Numbered from the stretch's first letter, positions 1-7,764 are shown. The stretch: 22,618 nt of DNA from an uncultured Dorea sp. (GCA_934295165.1 CAKRAT010000036.1:1-22618), one strand, 5' to 3'. Notes: a model not told the origin generated them from the letters alone. Numbers and translations are program-made.

Positions 1-353
1 ACATCCCCTTCATTGGCTACTCCGTATCCGATTGCTTTTGCAGAATCAATCGCACTTCCTCCGCCTACTGCAAGAATAAAATCTACGCCTTCTTTCTTTG
101 CAAGCTCGATTCCTTCATACACCAGAGAAAGTCTTGGATTCGGTACTGCTCCTCCAAGTTCTATATAGTCTATCTTTGCTTCATCCAGGGAAACTTTTAC
201 TTTATCTAAAAGTCCGGAACGTTTGACACTTCCGCTTCCATAATGAATCAGGACTTTCTTTCCTCCCTGTTCTTTTACCAGTTCTCCGCATTTGTCTTCT
301 GTATTTTTTCCAAATACAACTTTGGTCGGTGTGTAATAATTAAAATTATACAT
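1..353 (-). CDS. Iron-containing alcohol dehydrogenase (butanol dehydrogenase-like), 5' part
   Basis: Likely NAD(P)H-dependent, metal-containing alcohol dehydrogenase of the Fe-ADH family, which reduces aldehydes such as butyraldehyde or acetaldehyde to alcohols during fermentation. Only the first 117 codons are in the window; the gene runs off the left edge. The protein begins MYNFNYYTPTKVVFGKNTED, the typical N-terminus of BdhA/YqhD-like members, and carries the nucleotide-binding motif GGGSAIDSAKAI at residues 97-108, preceded by VDFILAV. The start ATG at 351-353 has an AAGGAG site about 6 nt upstream. The metal-binding histidines lie in the missing part, so substrate and metal cannot be read. 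The family call is firm; the butanol preference is inference. Confidence 0.9.
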   Translation of the reverse strand, partial: MYNFNYYTPTKVVFGKNTEDKCGELVKEQGGKKVLIHYGSGSVKRSGLLDKVKVSLDEAKIDYIELGGAVPNPRLSLVYEGIELAKKEGVDFILAVGGGSAIDSAKAIGYGVANEGD

Positions 354-440
354 AAGTTCTCCTTCTTTCCCACATACTCTAATATCCTCAAAACCTGCCA
401 TCTGCAAAAGTTATCAGTTCATGCAGACAGCAGCTTCTTC

Positions 441-457
441 TGAACACATGGTGTTCA
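441..457. promoter_or_regulatory. Operator-like palindrome upstream of the alcohol dehydrogenase
   Basis: TGAACAC-ATG-GTGTTCA is a perfect 7-bp inverted repeat with a 3-bp centre, about 88 bp upstream of the alcohol dehydrogenase start. Its size and symmetry suit a dimeric repressor or activator. It does not match the usual Rex-type TTGTTAA half-sites. It directly abuts the hairpin at 458-491. Confidence 0.35.
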
Positions 458-491
458 AAAATATGCTACAGATTTCTCCATAGCATATTTT
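458..491 (-). terminator. Hairpin downstream of the ABC-transporter pseudogene
   Basis: A perfect 11-bp inverted repeat (AAAATATGCTA / TAGCATATTTT) with a 12-nt loop lies about 50 nt past the stop of the minus-strand pseudogene. On the minus strand the second arm ends in a run of five T, as expected of an intrinsic terminator, though the stem is AT-rich. It would separate the pseudogene from the alcohol dehydrogenase. Confidence 0.5.
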
Positions 492-541
492 AATCTTTTT
501 CTATGATTTTTTCAACAGACGTTTCCCTGCTTTATAGTATA

Positions 542-2074
542 TCATTCCGTCCGAAGTGCCGGAACAACCGAAAGTACCGCGCTTACATTCGGATTATCTG
601 CTACCATATGGATGATCATATTCCCAGGAATCAGAAGCAACAGCGTCAGTCCGATTCCAATCAGTCCCGCACACAGTCCGATAATGAAAGTCTCTGCATT
701 AAATACCTGAGACACATTTCTCTTTGATGCCCCAATCGCCCTTAAGATTCCGATCTCTTTCTTTCGTTCCAATACACTGATGTACGTAATGACTCCGATC
801 ATAATCGAAGATACTACCAGCGAGATTGCAACAAACGCAATCAGTACATAGCTGATAGTGTTAACGATATCCGTAACAGATGACATCAGCGTTCCCACCA
901 CATCCGTGTAAGAGATCACCTGTTCCTCTTTTCCGGCTTTCTCCATCTTCTTATTATATTGATCCAGATAATCCACGACCTGCTCCTTGCTGTCAAAATC
1001 TTTCGGATAAATATCAATCTCACTTGGTTTTGAGAAATCAACATATCCCAGTTTCTGCAGATTGCTGTCATACGTTGCGCTTGCTGTTCCACTCATGGAC
1101 ATCATAAGTTCTGTCAGGTCATCTTCCGTCATATTGAACTGGAACGCCTTTGCAAATACATCCGTATCAATCTGCATTGCATCCCCCATGACATTCTGAA
1201 GATTTTGTCCGATCTGAGTCATGGCAGATTCCAACAATCTTAAGGTCTTCACCTTCCGATACAAGCTTTTTCATATATGCTTCATTATCACTTTTGTCTT
1301 TCCAGACTTTATACTGGCTGTCATACTCGTAATAGTCTGCGGCATTCACCAGTTTAAATGTCTTATTCAGAATGTCTTTATAATTATATGTTCCAAGTGA
1401 AGATGGAGTCTTAATCTCTTCTTCACTTGTAAAAGCCTTGATCATGTCATCCAGTTCCAGCTGATCACGAAGTCCCAGCGTATACAAAAGGAAATCGCTC
1501 ATTCCGCCATCCCGGCTTAATACCAGCACGCATTCATTATATTTTTCCGGCCCTCTTCCCGCCTTGACATCATACTGTTCGCTCCGGAATCCGCTCCGAT
1601 TCCGATGGATGAAAATGATTTATCCGAATGTACCTGTCTGACTCCATCCTTTTTCTTCTTTCCTGAAGTATCTGTTCCCTTATTACCTGTTTCGGTATTT
1701 CCCATCATCATGGATGTGATATCGAATCCCGTACTCTGGATCTGCAGCGGGTATTTCGACAGTGTCTCCTCCTCGATCGACTGGATATATCCATTCACTC
1801 CATTCGCAAGCGCAAGAATCAGGGCAATCCCTATAATACCGATCGATCCGGCAAATGCCGTCAGCAGTGTCCTTGCTTTCTTCGTCTTAAGATTATTAAA
1901 GCTGAGCGCCAGTGCGGTCCGGAAGGACATGGAGGATTTTCCCATGTTCTTATGCTTCGGTTCCTTTAACACCTGTTCATCCACCATGTATTCATCTGTA
2001 TCTGACCGTATCTCTCCATCCCGCAAGGTCACGATCCGGGTTGCATATTCTTCTGCCAGTTCTTCTACAGACAT
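542..2074 (-). pseudogene. Eroded ABC transporter ATPase/permease fusion (MacB/FtsX type)
   Basis: The remains are spread over three reading frames. The first piece (2074-1517) starts at the very end of an ATPase domain (EELAEEYATRIVTLRDGEIR), followed by the first permease helix (ARTLLTAFAGSIGIIGIALI). The second (1529 to about 1240) holds part of the extracellular domain. The third (about 1250-542) holds more extracellular domain and the FtsX helices, including ISVLERKKEIGILRAIGASK. Walker A and B are absent, so the whole nucleotide-binding domain is lost. Compared with what I know of this large family, sequence is also missing at each frame junction, and near the end the last helix is gone: the text jumps from NVSAVLSV straight to the usual terminus ALRTE. 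It cannot make a working transporter. The parent family probably exported peptides or other antimicrobials; the substrate is unknown. Confidence 0.85.
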
Positions 2075-2137
2075 CTGTTATTATTATACAGAAATCTTTT
2101 ATAAAATCCTCATTTTTATAATTTTTTAATACAAGAT

Positions 2138-2169
2138 TTGTTAACCATTATGACATTTACAGTTGACTT
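2138..2169 (+). promoter_or_regulatory. Possible second BirA operator (degenerate)
   Basis: TTGTTAACC at 2138-2146 is a consensus BirA half-site. A weaker partner GTTGAC lies at 2162-2167, 16 nt after the first GTTAAC core, close to the 15-nt spacing of the better operator downstream. It overlaps the -35 region of bioB. It is weaker evidence than the site at 2182-2212. Confidence 0.4.
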
Positions 2170-2183
2170 TCCCGCTTTATCAT
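2156..2183 (+). promoter_or_regulatory. bioB promoter
   Basis: TTTACA (-35, 2156-2161) and TATCAT (-10, 2178-2183) are separated by 16 bp; each differs from the sigma-A consensus at one position. The -10 box touches the left half of the BirA-type palindrome, so repressor binding would block RNA polymerase. Confidence 0.6.
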
Positions 2184-2212
2184 GTTAACCTTTTTTCTAT
2201 ATCAGTTAACAT
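2182..2212 (+). promoter_or_regulatory. BirA (biotin repressor) operator
   Basis: A perfect inverted repeat ATGTTAAC-N15-GTTAACAT matches the layout known for Firmicute BirA operators (TTGTTAAC, 14-16 nt, GTTAACAA). It lies between the -10 box and the bioB ribosome site. By analogy, biotinyl-AMP-bound BirA would repress bioB when biotin is plentiful. Confidence 0.8.
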
Positions 2213-2244
2213 GAGATTAAACATATAAAGAGGAAGGTAACACC

Positions 2245-3216
2245 ATGATTTCAGAAATTCACACACACGAAGATCCTGTATTGACACGCGAAGCGGCCAT
2301 TGAGATATTAAACACTCCAGATGATCAGCTAGATGCGCTCATCGAGCGTGCAGGAATTCTGCGGAAAAAATATAAGGGCAACCACGTCAGCATTCATATC
2401 CTCACAAATGTCCGCAGCGGAAACTGTTCTCAGGATTGTGCTTACTGTGCCCAGTCCTGCCGTTCCAATGCAGATATCGATACTTATAAATGGGTAGAAG
2501 ACAACAAGTTATATAACGATAACGATTTTGTAAATGAACATCATCTTTCCCGCCACTGTATCGGATTAAGCGGCATGGGCTTCACAGATGCTGAAATCGA
2601 ACAGCTTGCCGGACGTATCCGCAAGATGAAAGAAACCGGAACACATCTCTGCTGTTCCATCGGATTCTTAACTGAAAAACAGGCACAGATGTTAAAAGAT
2701 GCCGGACTTGACCGCATCAACCATAACCTGAACAGCAGCCGTAATTATTACAGCCATATCTGTACCACACATACCTTTGACCAGCGTGTGGAAAATATAC
2801 ATATGCTTCAGAGACTCGGTTTTGAAATCTGCAGCGGCGGTATCATCGGTATGGGGGAAAGTAAAGAAGATGTTGTCGATATGCTTTTGGAACTGAAAGA
2901 AATCAATCCTGAAGCCCTTCCGATCAACTTCCTGCTTCCAATTCCGGGAACTCCCCTCGGTGATCAGGATATCTCAGGACTAACCTACGAATATGGAATG
3001 AAAGTTCTCTGCCTTGCAAGACTTCTGGTTCCACAGTCAGATATCCGCTGTGCCGCAGGACGTGAAGTATATTTTAAAGGGCATGAGAAAGAATTATTAA
3101 GTGTTGTAGATTCTATCTTTGCATCCGGATACCTGACTGCAGGCGGCCAGGGAATCAAAGATACGATTCGGACAATAACAGATGCGGGATTCACTTATGA
3201 GATAGAGTCGGCGTAG
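2245..3216 (+). CDS. bioB: Biotin synthase
   Basis: Radical-SAM enzyme that inserts sulfur into dethiobiotin to form biotin. The 323-residue length is normal. The cluster motif CSQDCAYCAQS gives Cys61, Cys65 and Cys68 for the SAM-binding [4Fe-4S] cluster. Other family landmarks are GLDRINHNLNSSRNYY, ICSGGIIGMGES, LPINFLLPIPGTPL and the C-terminal SGYLTAGGQG. The ATG follows GAGGAAGG by 7 nt. No other bio gene is in the window, so it may act on salvaged dethiobiotin or with biotin genes elsewhere. BirA operators upstream point to control by biotin. Its stop codon is the first base triplet of the large palindrome at 3214-3423. Confidence 0.96.
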   Translation: MISEIHTHEDPVLTREAAIEILNTPDDQLDALIERAGILRKKYKGNHVSIHILTNVRSGNCSQDCAYCAQSCRSNADIDTYKWVEDNKLYNDNDFVNEHHLSRHCIGLSGMGFTDAEIEQLAGRIRKMKETGTHLCCSIGFLTEKQAQMLKDAGLDRINHNLNSSRNYYSHICTTHTFDQRVENIHMLQRLGFEICSGGIIGMGESKEDVVDMLLELKEINPEALPINFLLPIPGTPLGDQDISGLTYEYGMKVLCLARLLVPQSDIRCAAGREVYFKGHEKELLSVVDSIFASGYLTAGGQGIKDTIRTITDAGFTYEIESA

Positions 3217-3423
3217 TTGCTGTTAAATTCATTATCATTGGCTAATCACGACATAAGAAAGACTTGGTATTGTGTTTGCTGCGTATTTTGGTGCGATGTG
3301 TAGATGTTCTTAGGAAAAGCGGACTGCCTTAGAACTTCTGCATCGTAACATCCAGCAAAAACACAATACCAAGTTTTTCTTATGAACTGAGGTAAGCCGC
3401 GATAATGCATTAAACAGCAACTA
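3214..3423. repeat. Giant imperfect palindrome between convergent genes (MITE-like or bidirectional terminator)
   Basis: About 210 bp is self-complementary from end to end. The outer arms TAGTTGCTGTT (3214-3224) and AACAGCAACTA (3413-3423) are perfect and contain the stop codons of bioB and of the convergent small gene. A central arm of about 30 bp (3252-3281 against 3353-3384) pairs almost fully, with one G-U-type mismatch and a one-base bulge, and includes ACTTGGTATTGTGTTT. An inner arm around GTTCTTAGG / CCTTAGAAC closes on a short loop near 3314-3328. As RNA from either strand it would form one long rod. It could terminate both genes, be a miniature inverted-repeat element, or both. Confidence 0.75.
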
Positions 3424-3600
3424 CATCTGCTTCCTCACCACCATATATTCATCCCCGTTCCGATAATAAGGGCACTGATAATGCTGGTCTGAAATAAGAC
3501 GCATATATTCGTCTTCATCCATATTGATATCGCACATGTAACTTTCATAATCTTCATCGTATGTATAGTAAGTACAACTCTCACAGCTATTCTGAGCCAT
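3421..3600 (-). CDS. Small Cys-rich protein, DUF6472-like
   Basis: A 59-residue acidic, tyrosine-rich protein beginning MAQNSCESCTYYTYDEDYES, with four cysteines in the pattern CxxC...C...C (CESC, MCDI, QCPYY), suggesting a small metal-binding fold. It resembles the short uncharacterised DUF6472 proteins of Lachnospiraceae; that name is from memory and function is unknown. I chose the ATG at 3600 because GGGAGA lies 6 nt upstream; a start 21 nt further out lacks such a site. It is convergent with bioB and its stop codon sits in the large palindrome. Confidence 0.75.
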   Translation of the reverse strand: MAQNSCESCTYYTYDEDYESYMCDINMDEDEYMRLISDQHYQCPYYRNGDEYMVVRKQM

Positions 3601-3705
3601 CGTAATTCTCCCTTTCTTCACTTGATAATTGAATTTCTGTTTCTTCTTATCTCTATTTTTCCTATACTATCTCATTACTTTTTTCATTATCATCCGTTTC
3701 CATCG

Positions 3706-3714
3706 ATTATACCA
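3706..3714 (-). promoter_or_regulatory. Extended -10 promoter for the small Cys-rich gene
   Basis: On the minus strand TGG-TATAAT is a perfect extended -10 element. No good -35 is visible, which extended -10 promoters tolerate. It would give a leader of about 100 nt before the ATG at 3600. Confidence 0.45.
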
Positions 3715-3764
3715 TATTTTCCGATACTGTACGTAAAAAAAAGCATAAACATTGCGATTACGGG

Positions 3765-3794
3765 TTGCCCGGACTTTGTTATCCATGCTATATT
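3765..3794 (+). promoter_or_regulatory. Promoter of the FNT channel gene
   Basis: TTGCCC (3765-3770), an 18-bp spacer and TATATT (3789-3794) with an extended TGC just before it. It lies about 60 bp upstream of the FNT start, which fits. Confidence 0.45.
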
Positions 3795-3855
3795 TTATGT
3801 GATATTTTTATCAAACTATTACATACAAAGATTTTTACTAAAGGAAAGGTTTATT

Positions 3856-4695
3856 ATGGATTCAATGTTTAACACTCCACAGGAAGTTGTACAGGCCAAT
3901 ATGAACGGTGCTGTGAAAAAGGCTTCGACTTCCAAAAAGAAAGTATTTTTCATGGGGATCATGGCTGGTGTCTGCATTGCACTTGGTGCCCAGTCCAGCA
4001 ATGTTGCCATGCATGATATTGCAAATGTAGGTCTCGCCCGTCTAGTTGCGGGATGTGTCTTCCCAGTAGGTCTTATGATGATTGTATTTATCGGAGGAGA
4101 ACTCTTCACCGGCGACTGTATGATGACAATGGCATGTATTAAGAAAAAAATCAGTGCTGCTGCTCTCGTCCGCACTCTGGTGATTGTTTACTTCGGAAAT
4201 ATGGTCGGTGCTGTTGCTCTCGCCTATCTGGTATATCTGTCCGGACAGTATAATTACACCAGCGGTGCTCTCGGTGCTTTTACGATCAAAGTTGCTCTCG
4301 GAAAGGTCAGCTTATCTTTCCTGCCTGCTCTGATTTCTGGTATCTTATGTAACATTCTGGTATGTGCTGCGGTATTGATGGCTTCTACTGCAAAAGACAT
4401 TGCAGGAAAATCGCTTGCGATCTTCTTCCCGATCATGGCATTCGTTGTATCCGGCTTCGAACACTGCGTTGCAAATATGTATTACATTCCGGCCGGAATT
4501 TTCGCTTCCATGAATTCGGATTATGTTGCAAAAGCAAAGGAATTATACGGAATCACCGGCAGCCAGATTGCTTCCCTGAACTGGGGCAGCTTCTTCACAG
4601 TCAATCTCCTGCCTGTTACAATTGGTAACATTATCGGCGGTGGATTTATCATCGGCGGATTATTCTTCTATCTGCATGGAAAGAACTGCAAGTAG
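3856..4695 (+). CDS. Formate/nitrite transporter (FNT) family channel
   Basis: Membrane channel of the FocA/NirC/hydrosulfide family, moving small monovalent anions such as formate or nitrite across the cytoplasmic membrane. From the ATG at 3856 (AAGGAAAGG upstream) it has 279 residues, the usual size. Six hydrophobic segments are visible. The family signature FIGGELFTGD is at residues 78-87. The conserved pore region GFEHCVANMYYIPAG spans 200-214, with His203 at the place of the gating histidine of FocA. The reading frame stays open for 78 codons further upstream, but that stretch covers the promoter region and is probably not translated. Formate is the likeliest cargo in a fermenting anaerobe, but no formate enzyme gene lies beside it, so formate versus nitrite or hydrosulfide cannot be decided. 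Confidence 0.93.
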   Translation: MDSMFNTPQEVVQANMNGAVKKASTSKKKVFFMGIMAGVCIALGAQSSNVAMHDIANVGLARLVAGCVFPVGLMMIVFIGGELFTGDCMMTMACIKKKISAAALVRTLVIVYFGNMVGAVALAYLVYLSGQYNYTSGALGAFTIKVALGKVSLSFLPALISGILCNILVCAAVLMASTAKDIAGKSLAIFFPIMAFVVSGFEHCVANMYYIPAGIFASMNSDYVAKAKELYGITGSQIASLNWGSFFTVNLLPVTIGNIIGGGFIIGGLFFYLHGKNCK

Positions 4696-4766
4696 AAATC
4701 TAGAAACTGATTACCGGCGATCGTTATAAATATTTATACATGGAACTTTCAAAAACATCCGTAAGA

Positions 4767-4783
4767 AATTGTCCATGACAATT
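4767..4783. repeat. Short perfect palindrome in the gap after the FNT gene
   Basis: AATTGTC-CAT-GACAATT, 7-bp arms. It lies in the 116-bp stretch between the FNT stop and its terminator hairpin, where I see no gene. It could be a small hairpin near the 3' end of the FNT mRNA. Confidence 0.3.
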
Positions 4784-4811
4784 CCTGCGACAGCTCCTTG
4801 CGACATGTAAC

Positions 4812-4868
4812 AAAAAATCTGCAGATTGTTTATACTTGTCTAAAGTTATAAACATTTGCAGATTTTTT
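4812..4868 (+). terminator. Strong terminator hairpin after the FNT gene
   Basis: A stem of about 22 bp (AAAAAATCTGCA... / ...TGCAGATTTTTT) with TGTTTATA/TATAAACA in the inner part and a loop of about 12 nt. The right arm ends in six T. The A-tract and T-tract flanks suit termination from both sides, so it may also end the minus-strand remnant at 4870-5046. Confidence 0.8.
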
Positions 4869-4869
4869 A

Positions 4870-5046
4870 TTAATCATTCACTTTCCAGTTTTCCAGTAAT
4901 TTCAGTTCAATTTTTGTTCCATTCGGAAGTTCAAACCAGTGGTCATTGATAATTTCTACCGAATATGCTTTGACACGTTCCATAACCTCTTCTACCTGAT
5001 CTACCGCGATAGAAATATAGTCATAGCCATTTTCATTTACTTTTTT
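4870..5046 (-). pseudogene. C-terminal remnant of a glyoxalase/VOC-type protein
   Basis: An open minus-strand stretch of about 57 codons begins after an in-frame stop at 5047-5049, with no start codon or ribosome site. It reads NGYDYISIAVDQVEEVMERV, then HWFELPNGTKIELK and a short end. This looks like the final beta-alpha-beta-beta half of a VOC-superfamily fold, where the metal-ligand Glu usually sits in the last strand (here IELK). The N-terminal half is missing. The family call rests on pattern alone, so confidence is moderate. Confidence 0.5.
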
Positions 5047-5115
5047 TTATTTCTATGACATATCTATCATATCATGTATCCAATTTTCAGAAAAGTTTTT
5101 TAAAGATACATATCT

Positions 5116-5144
5116 TTGAGTTTTCTTTCCCGGTATGTTAGACT
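5116..5144 (+). promoter_or_regulatory. Promoter of the potassium channel gene
   Basis: TTGAGT (5116-5121), 17-bp spacer, TAGACT (5139-5144), with TGT giving an extended -10. Transcription would start around 5151, about 40 nt ahead of the ATG. The reading frame is open from 5116, but those codons are the promoter itself. Confidence 0.5.
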
Positions 5145-5190
5145 AAATACAACATATGTGTACAAACTAATGAGAAACGAGAGGCTTTTC

Positions 5191-6135
5191 ATGAAAGAGA
5201 AAATATTTAATATTATTCAGATTGGAGACAAAAGTAACTATATCAGCCGGGCTTTTGATATCTTTATTACGGTAACGATCATTAGCAATATTGCTGTGAC
5301 GTTTATGGAAACTTTTTCACAGTTATCGTCCTTTTCCGGTATATTTACCATGATTGAATATATCACAGTTCTTATCTTCTGTGTCGAATACATTCTCCGG
5401 ATATGGACGGCAGATTTTTTATATCCGGAAAGCAGTAAAGGCCACGCCCGGTTCAAATTTCTGCTTTCTTTTGACGGTGTTGTGGATCTTCTGACGATCA
5501 TCCCTGCATTTTTCCTTTCCGGATTCGTTATTTTCCGGATGCTGCGTGTGGCAAGGATCTTCCATCTGTTCCGGCTGAATGCGAAATACGATTCATTCAA
5601 TGTCATTACGACAGTATTATATGAAAAACGCAATCAGATCATTTCTTCGGTATTCATTGTTCTGATACTGATGCTGGCAAGCAGCCTTTGTATGTACAGT
5701 GTAGAACATAATGCACAGCCGGAAGTATTCCGCAATGCGTTCAGCGGAATCTGGTGGAGCATGTCTACACTGCTCACTGTAGGCTATGGTGACATTTATC
5801 CGATCACGACTCTGGGGCGCGTCATGGCAATCTGTATCGCTTATCTGGGCGTCGGCGTCGTCGCTATCCCAACCGGTATCATCAGTGCCGGTTTCGTTGA
5901 ACAGTATCAGCGGAAAAGTAATATTTCCGACTTAAAAGACATGGATATTAAAGAGATTGCCGAAGTCTTTGTTGACCGTACTTACGCCGGAAAGACAGTA
6001 AAAGAACTGGAAGAAGCACATCACATCACAATTTATCTCGTGCTCCGTGATGATCTGTCTGTTCTTCCAAAAGAAAATACAATTTTACGGTTAAATGATA
6101 TTATGATCATACGCACAGAATGTCTGGATAGTTAA
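5191..6135 (+). CDS. Voltage-gated-type potassium channel with C-terminal TrkA-C-like domain
   Basis: Six-helix ion channel of the Kv/ion_trans family, likely selective for K+. The selectivity filter TVGYGD is at residues 196-201, after the pore helix WWSMSTLLT. Segment S4 carries regularly spaced arginines (FRMLRVARIFHLFRLN, 115-130), the voltage-sensor pattern. Helices S1-S3 lie in about 22-105 and S5 at 149-170. After the last helix a short linker leads to a soluble domain (about 255-310) with IAEVFV, GKTVKEL and NDIMIIRTE, typical of the RCK/TrkA C-terminal ligand-binding domain, so a small cytosolic ligand may gate it. I chose the ATG at 5191, with AGAGG 6 nt upstream, giving 314 residues. 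It stands alone with its own promoter, between convergent or decayed neighbours. Sensor function is inferred; no direct partner is visible. Confidence 0.9.
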   Translation: MKEKIFNIIQIGDKSNYISRAFDIFITVTIISNIAVTFMETFSQLSSFSGIFTMIEYITVLIFCVEYILRIWTADFLYPESSKGHARFKFLLSFDGVVDLLTIIPAFFLSGFVIFRMLRVARIFHLFRLNAKYDSFNVITTVLYEKRNQIISSVFIVLILMLASSLCMYSVEHNAQPEVFRNAFSGIWWSMSTLLTVGYGDIYPITTLGRVMAICIAYLGVGVVAIPTGIISAGFVEQYQRKSNISDLKDMDIKEIAEVFVDRTYAGKTVKELEEAHHITIYLVLRDDLSVLPKENTILRLNDIMIIRTECLDS

Positions 6136-6160
6136 TGTACTGTCCAGACCTTCTCTGTAT
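6122..6160 (+). terminator. Possible terminator of the potassium channel gene
   Basis: GTCTGGA (6122-6128) and TCCAGAC (6143-6149) form a 7-bp stem whose left arm overlaps the last codons of the channel; a pyrimidine-rich stretch ending in five T follows near 6160. The T-run is not immediately after the stem, so this is a weak candidate. Confidence 0.4.
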
Positions 6161-6190
6161 TTTTCACCTGACCAGCATCCGCTCTGGTTC

Positions 6191-6802
6191 TTAAACTTCT
6201 TCTTTTTCCAATTCCCTGATCATCTTCACAAGTTTTTCTGCTGTCACTTCAATTCCTAATCTGGAACTGTTGATGCACAGATCATAATCATACGGTCTTC
6301 CCCATTTTCTTCCTGTATAATAGTCATAATAGGCTTTTCTGTCTTTGTCTTTTTTTCTGACCATTGCCGTTGCTGCCTTTTCATCAATGGAAAGCTGTTC
6401 CATCTTCCTCTTCACACGCCATTCAAACGGTGCTGCAATAAACAGACTGATATGATCGATCTCCGCCTGTTCCAGTATGTAATCTGCACAGCGTCCGACA
6501 AACACGCAGTCTCCTTTTTCCGCCAATTCGCGGATGATTGAATTATATGCCAGATGCAATGTATCATTTGCTGTCATACCATTCAACTCCTGATTTGGTA
6601 CATCGTACCATACCTGATGCAGCCATGGATTGTGCTTTTTCTCATCTGCCTGTTCCAGTACTTCTTTTGGCATTGTCACAATCTTTTCTGCTGCTTTATC
6701 AATCAGATCCCTGTCATATAATTCCAATCCCAGTTTTTCTGCAACCTTTTTTCCAATTTCATGACCGCCGCTTCCAAATTCTCTTCCGATACAAATAATC
6801 AT
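6191..6802 (-). CDS. Cytidylate-kinase-like P-loop protein
   Basis: A 203-residue protein of the cytidylate-kinase-like family common in clostridia. It starts MIICIGREFGSGGHEIGKK, where GSGGHEIGKK is a P-loop for ATP binding (residues 10-19). ELYDRDLI (about 27-34) and VFVGRCADYIL (about 100-110) match the substrate-binding and core strands of nucleoside monophosphate kinases, and RVKRKMEQ plus KKDKDRKAYYDYY fit the lid region. The true CMP kinase (Cmk) is usually longer and differently built, so this is probably a paralogue; the substrate is unknown. The ATG follows AAAAGGAGG by 6 nt. It lies 115 nt downstream of the TPM gene and probably has its own promoter. Confidence 0.82.
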   Translation of the reverse strand: MIICIGREFGSGGHEIGKKVAEKLGLELYDRDLIDKAAEKIVTMPKEVLEQADEKKHNPWLHQVWYDVPNQELNGMTANDTLHLAYNSIIRELAEKGDCVFVGRCADYILEQAEIDHISLFIAAPFEWRVKRKMEQLSIDEKAATAMVRKKDKDRKAYYDYYTGRKWGRPYDYDLCINSSRLGIEVTAEKLVKMIRELEKEEV

Positions 6803-6868
6803 AACATTTCCTCCTTTTCGTAAGTATATTCCGTTTCTGTCTACTTTAACTATAGCTCTTTTTTGTAT

Positions 6869-6874
6869 ATTATA
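6869..6874 (-). promoter_or_regulatory. -10 box candidate for the kinase-like gene
   Basis: A perfect TATAAT on the minus strand, about 65 bp upstream of the start at 6802. The -35 region is poor, so only the -10 is offered. Confidence 0.3.
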
Positions 6875-6917
6875 AAATCAACAATCCAGAGAAAATGTCT
6901 ATTTATATCGGTTTTGC

Positions 6918-7748
6918 TCAGAATTTACCGCTTCGCCCTCCATGCGTTTTTCCGGAAGATCCGGTATGTGTAGAGCTTCCTCCGCCTTCTTCTTTCCGTT
7001 CAATCCTTCTTTTTGTCACGGCACGGTTGATAAATCGGTCTGTCCTGACCGTCAGATTCAGGCTGCCTGCTTTCTCATATTCGGTTGCCGCCACCTGGGA
7101 TTTCACAGACCGGAGCTTGGCTTTTTTGATCAGTGCCATTATAAATGCAATGACGCCTCCGATCAGCAGATCCCCCAGTATCCATAAAGGTGATACCTTT
7201 CCTTTTGGAAGATTTCCCGTATCATACGGCTCTCCATTCTTTGCCTGCGTGAGAAAATCATCACACATGGATGCATATTTGGAAAATGCGTCCAGATATG
7301 CTCCGTCACTCAGATCCGATACGAACTGATCTTCCATATAAGCAAGTCCGGCATCTGTAAAGGCCGTAACTGCATATCCACTGGTAGAGATATTCCATTC
7401 CCGGTCATCCATTGCCACCAGAAGCAGAATCCCACTTTCCTCTTCTCCATAGCCATAACCGTTGTCATCATAATAATCATCCGCATATGATTCTACAGAC
7501 TTTCCATCGAGCGAATCCACTGTTACAACCACAACGTCACATTCTTGGTTCTCACTGATTGTATCCAGCTGCTGATTCAGTTCTTTTTCTTCACTGTCCG
7601 TCAGTATATCTGCATGATCTACCATTCTTGACGGCCGGTTGCTTTCCGATACATCTTCTGCTTTTACATTCTGAACTGCACATACCACGAACAGGAGAAC
7701 TGCCATGATCATGCCGGATATATACCGTCTTTTTTTATTTCTTATCAT
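6918..7748 (-). CDS. TPM-domain membrane protein (YdjH/YgcG-like)
   Basis: A 276-residue membrane protein. It opens with a signal/anchor sequence (KKRRYISGMIMAVLLFVVCA, ends near residue 25). The exported TPM domain follows at about 40-165, with VDHADILTDSEEKELNQQL at its start and the core ESGILLLVAMDDREWNISTSGY. A transmembrane helix (about 186-206, ILGDLLIGGVIAFIMALI) is followed by a basic cytosolic part and a Gly/Ser-rich tail. In Bacillus subtilis the comparable YdjH acts with YdjG as membrane partners of the phage-shock protein PspA; here no pspA is seen. It is the third gene of the SPFH / zinc-ribbon / TPM operon, starting 16 nt after the zinc-ribbon gene. The ATG has GGGAGAG upstream. 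The domain call is firm; the stress role is by analogy. Confidence 0.85.
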   Translation of the reverse strand: MIRNKKRRYISGMIMAVLLFVVCAVQNVKAEDVSESNRPSRMVDHADILTDSEEKELNQQLDTISENQECDVVVVTVDSLDGKSVESYADDYYDDNGYGYGEEESGILLLVAMDDREWNISTSGYAVTAFTDAGLAYMEDQFVSDLSDGAYLDAFSKYASMCDDFLTQAKNGEPYDTGNLPKGKVSPLWILGDLLIGGVIAFIMALIKKAKLRSVKSQVAATEYEKAGSLNLTVRTDRFINRAVTKRRIERKEEGGGSSTHTGSSGKTHGGRSGKF

Positions 7749-7764
7749 GTTCTCTCTCCCTTTC

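Noticed and set aside
1605..2129. Plus-strand 174-codon frame across the ABC pseudogene
   Set aside because: The minus strand clearly carries permease motifs; the plus frame is a shadow.
3622..3855. N-terminal extension of the FNT protein
   Set aside because: The extra 78 codons cover the promoter region and the divergent control region; the ATG at 3856 has a good ribosome site and gives normal family length.
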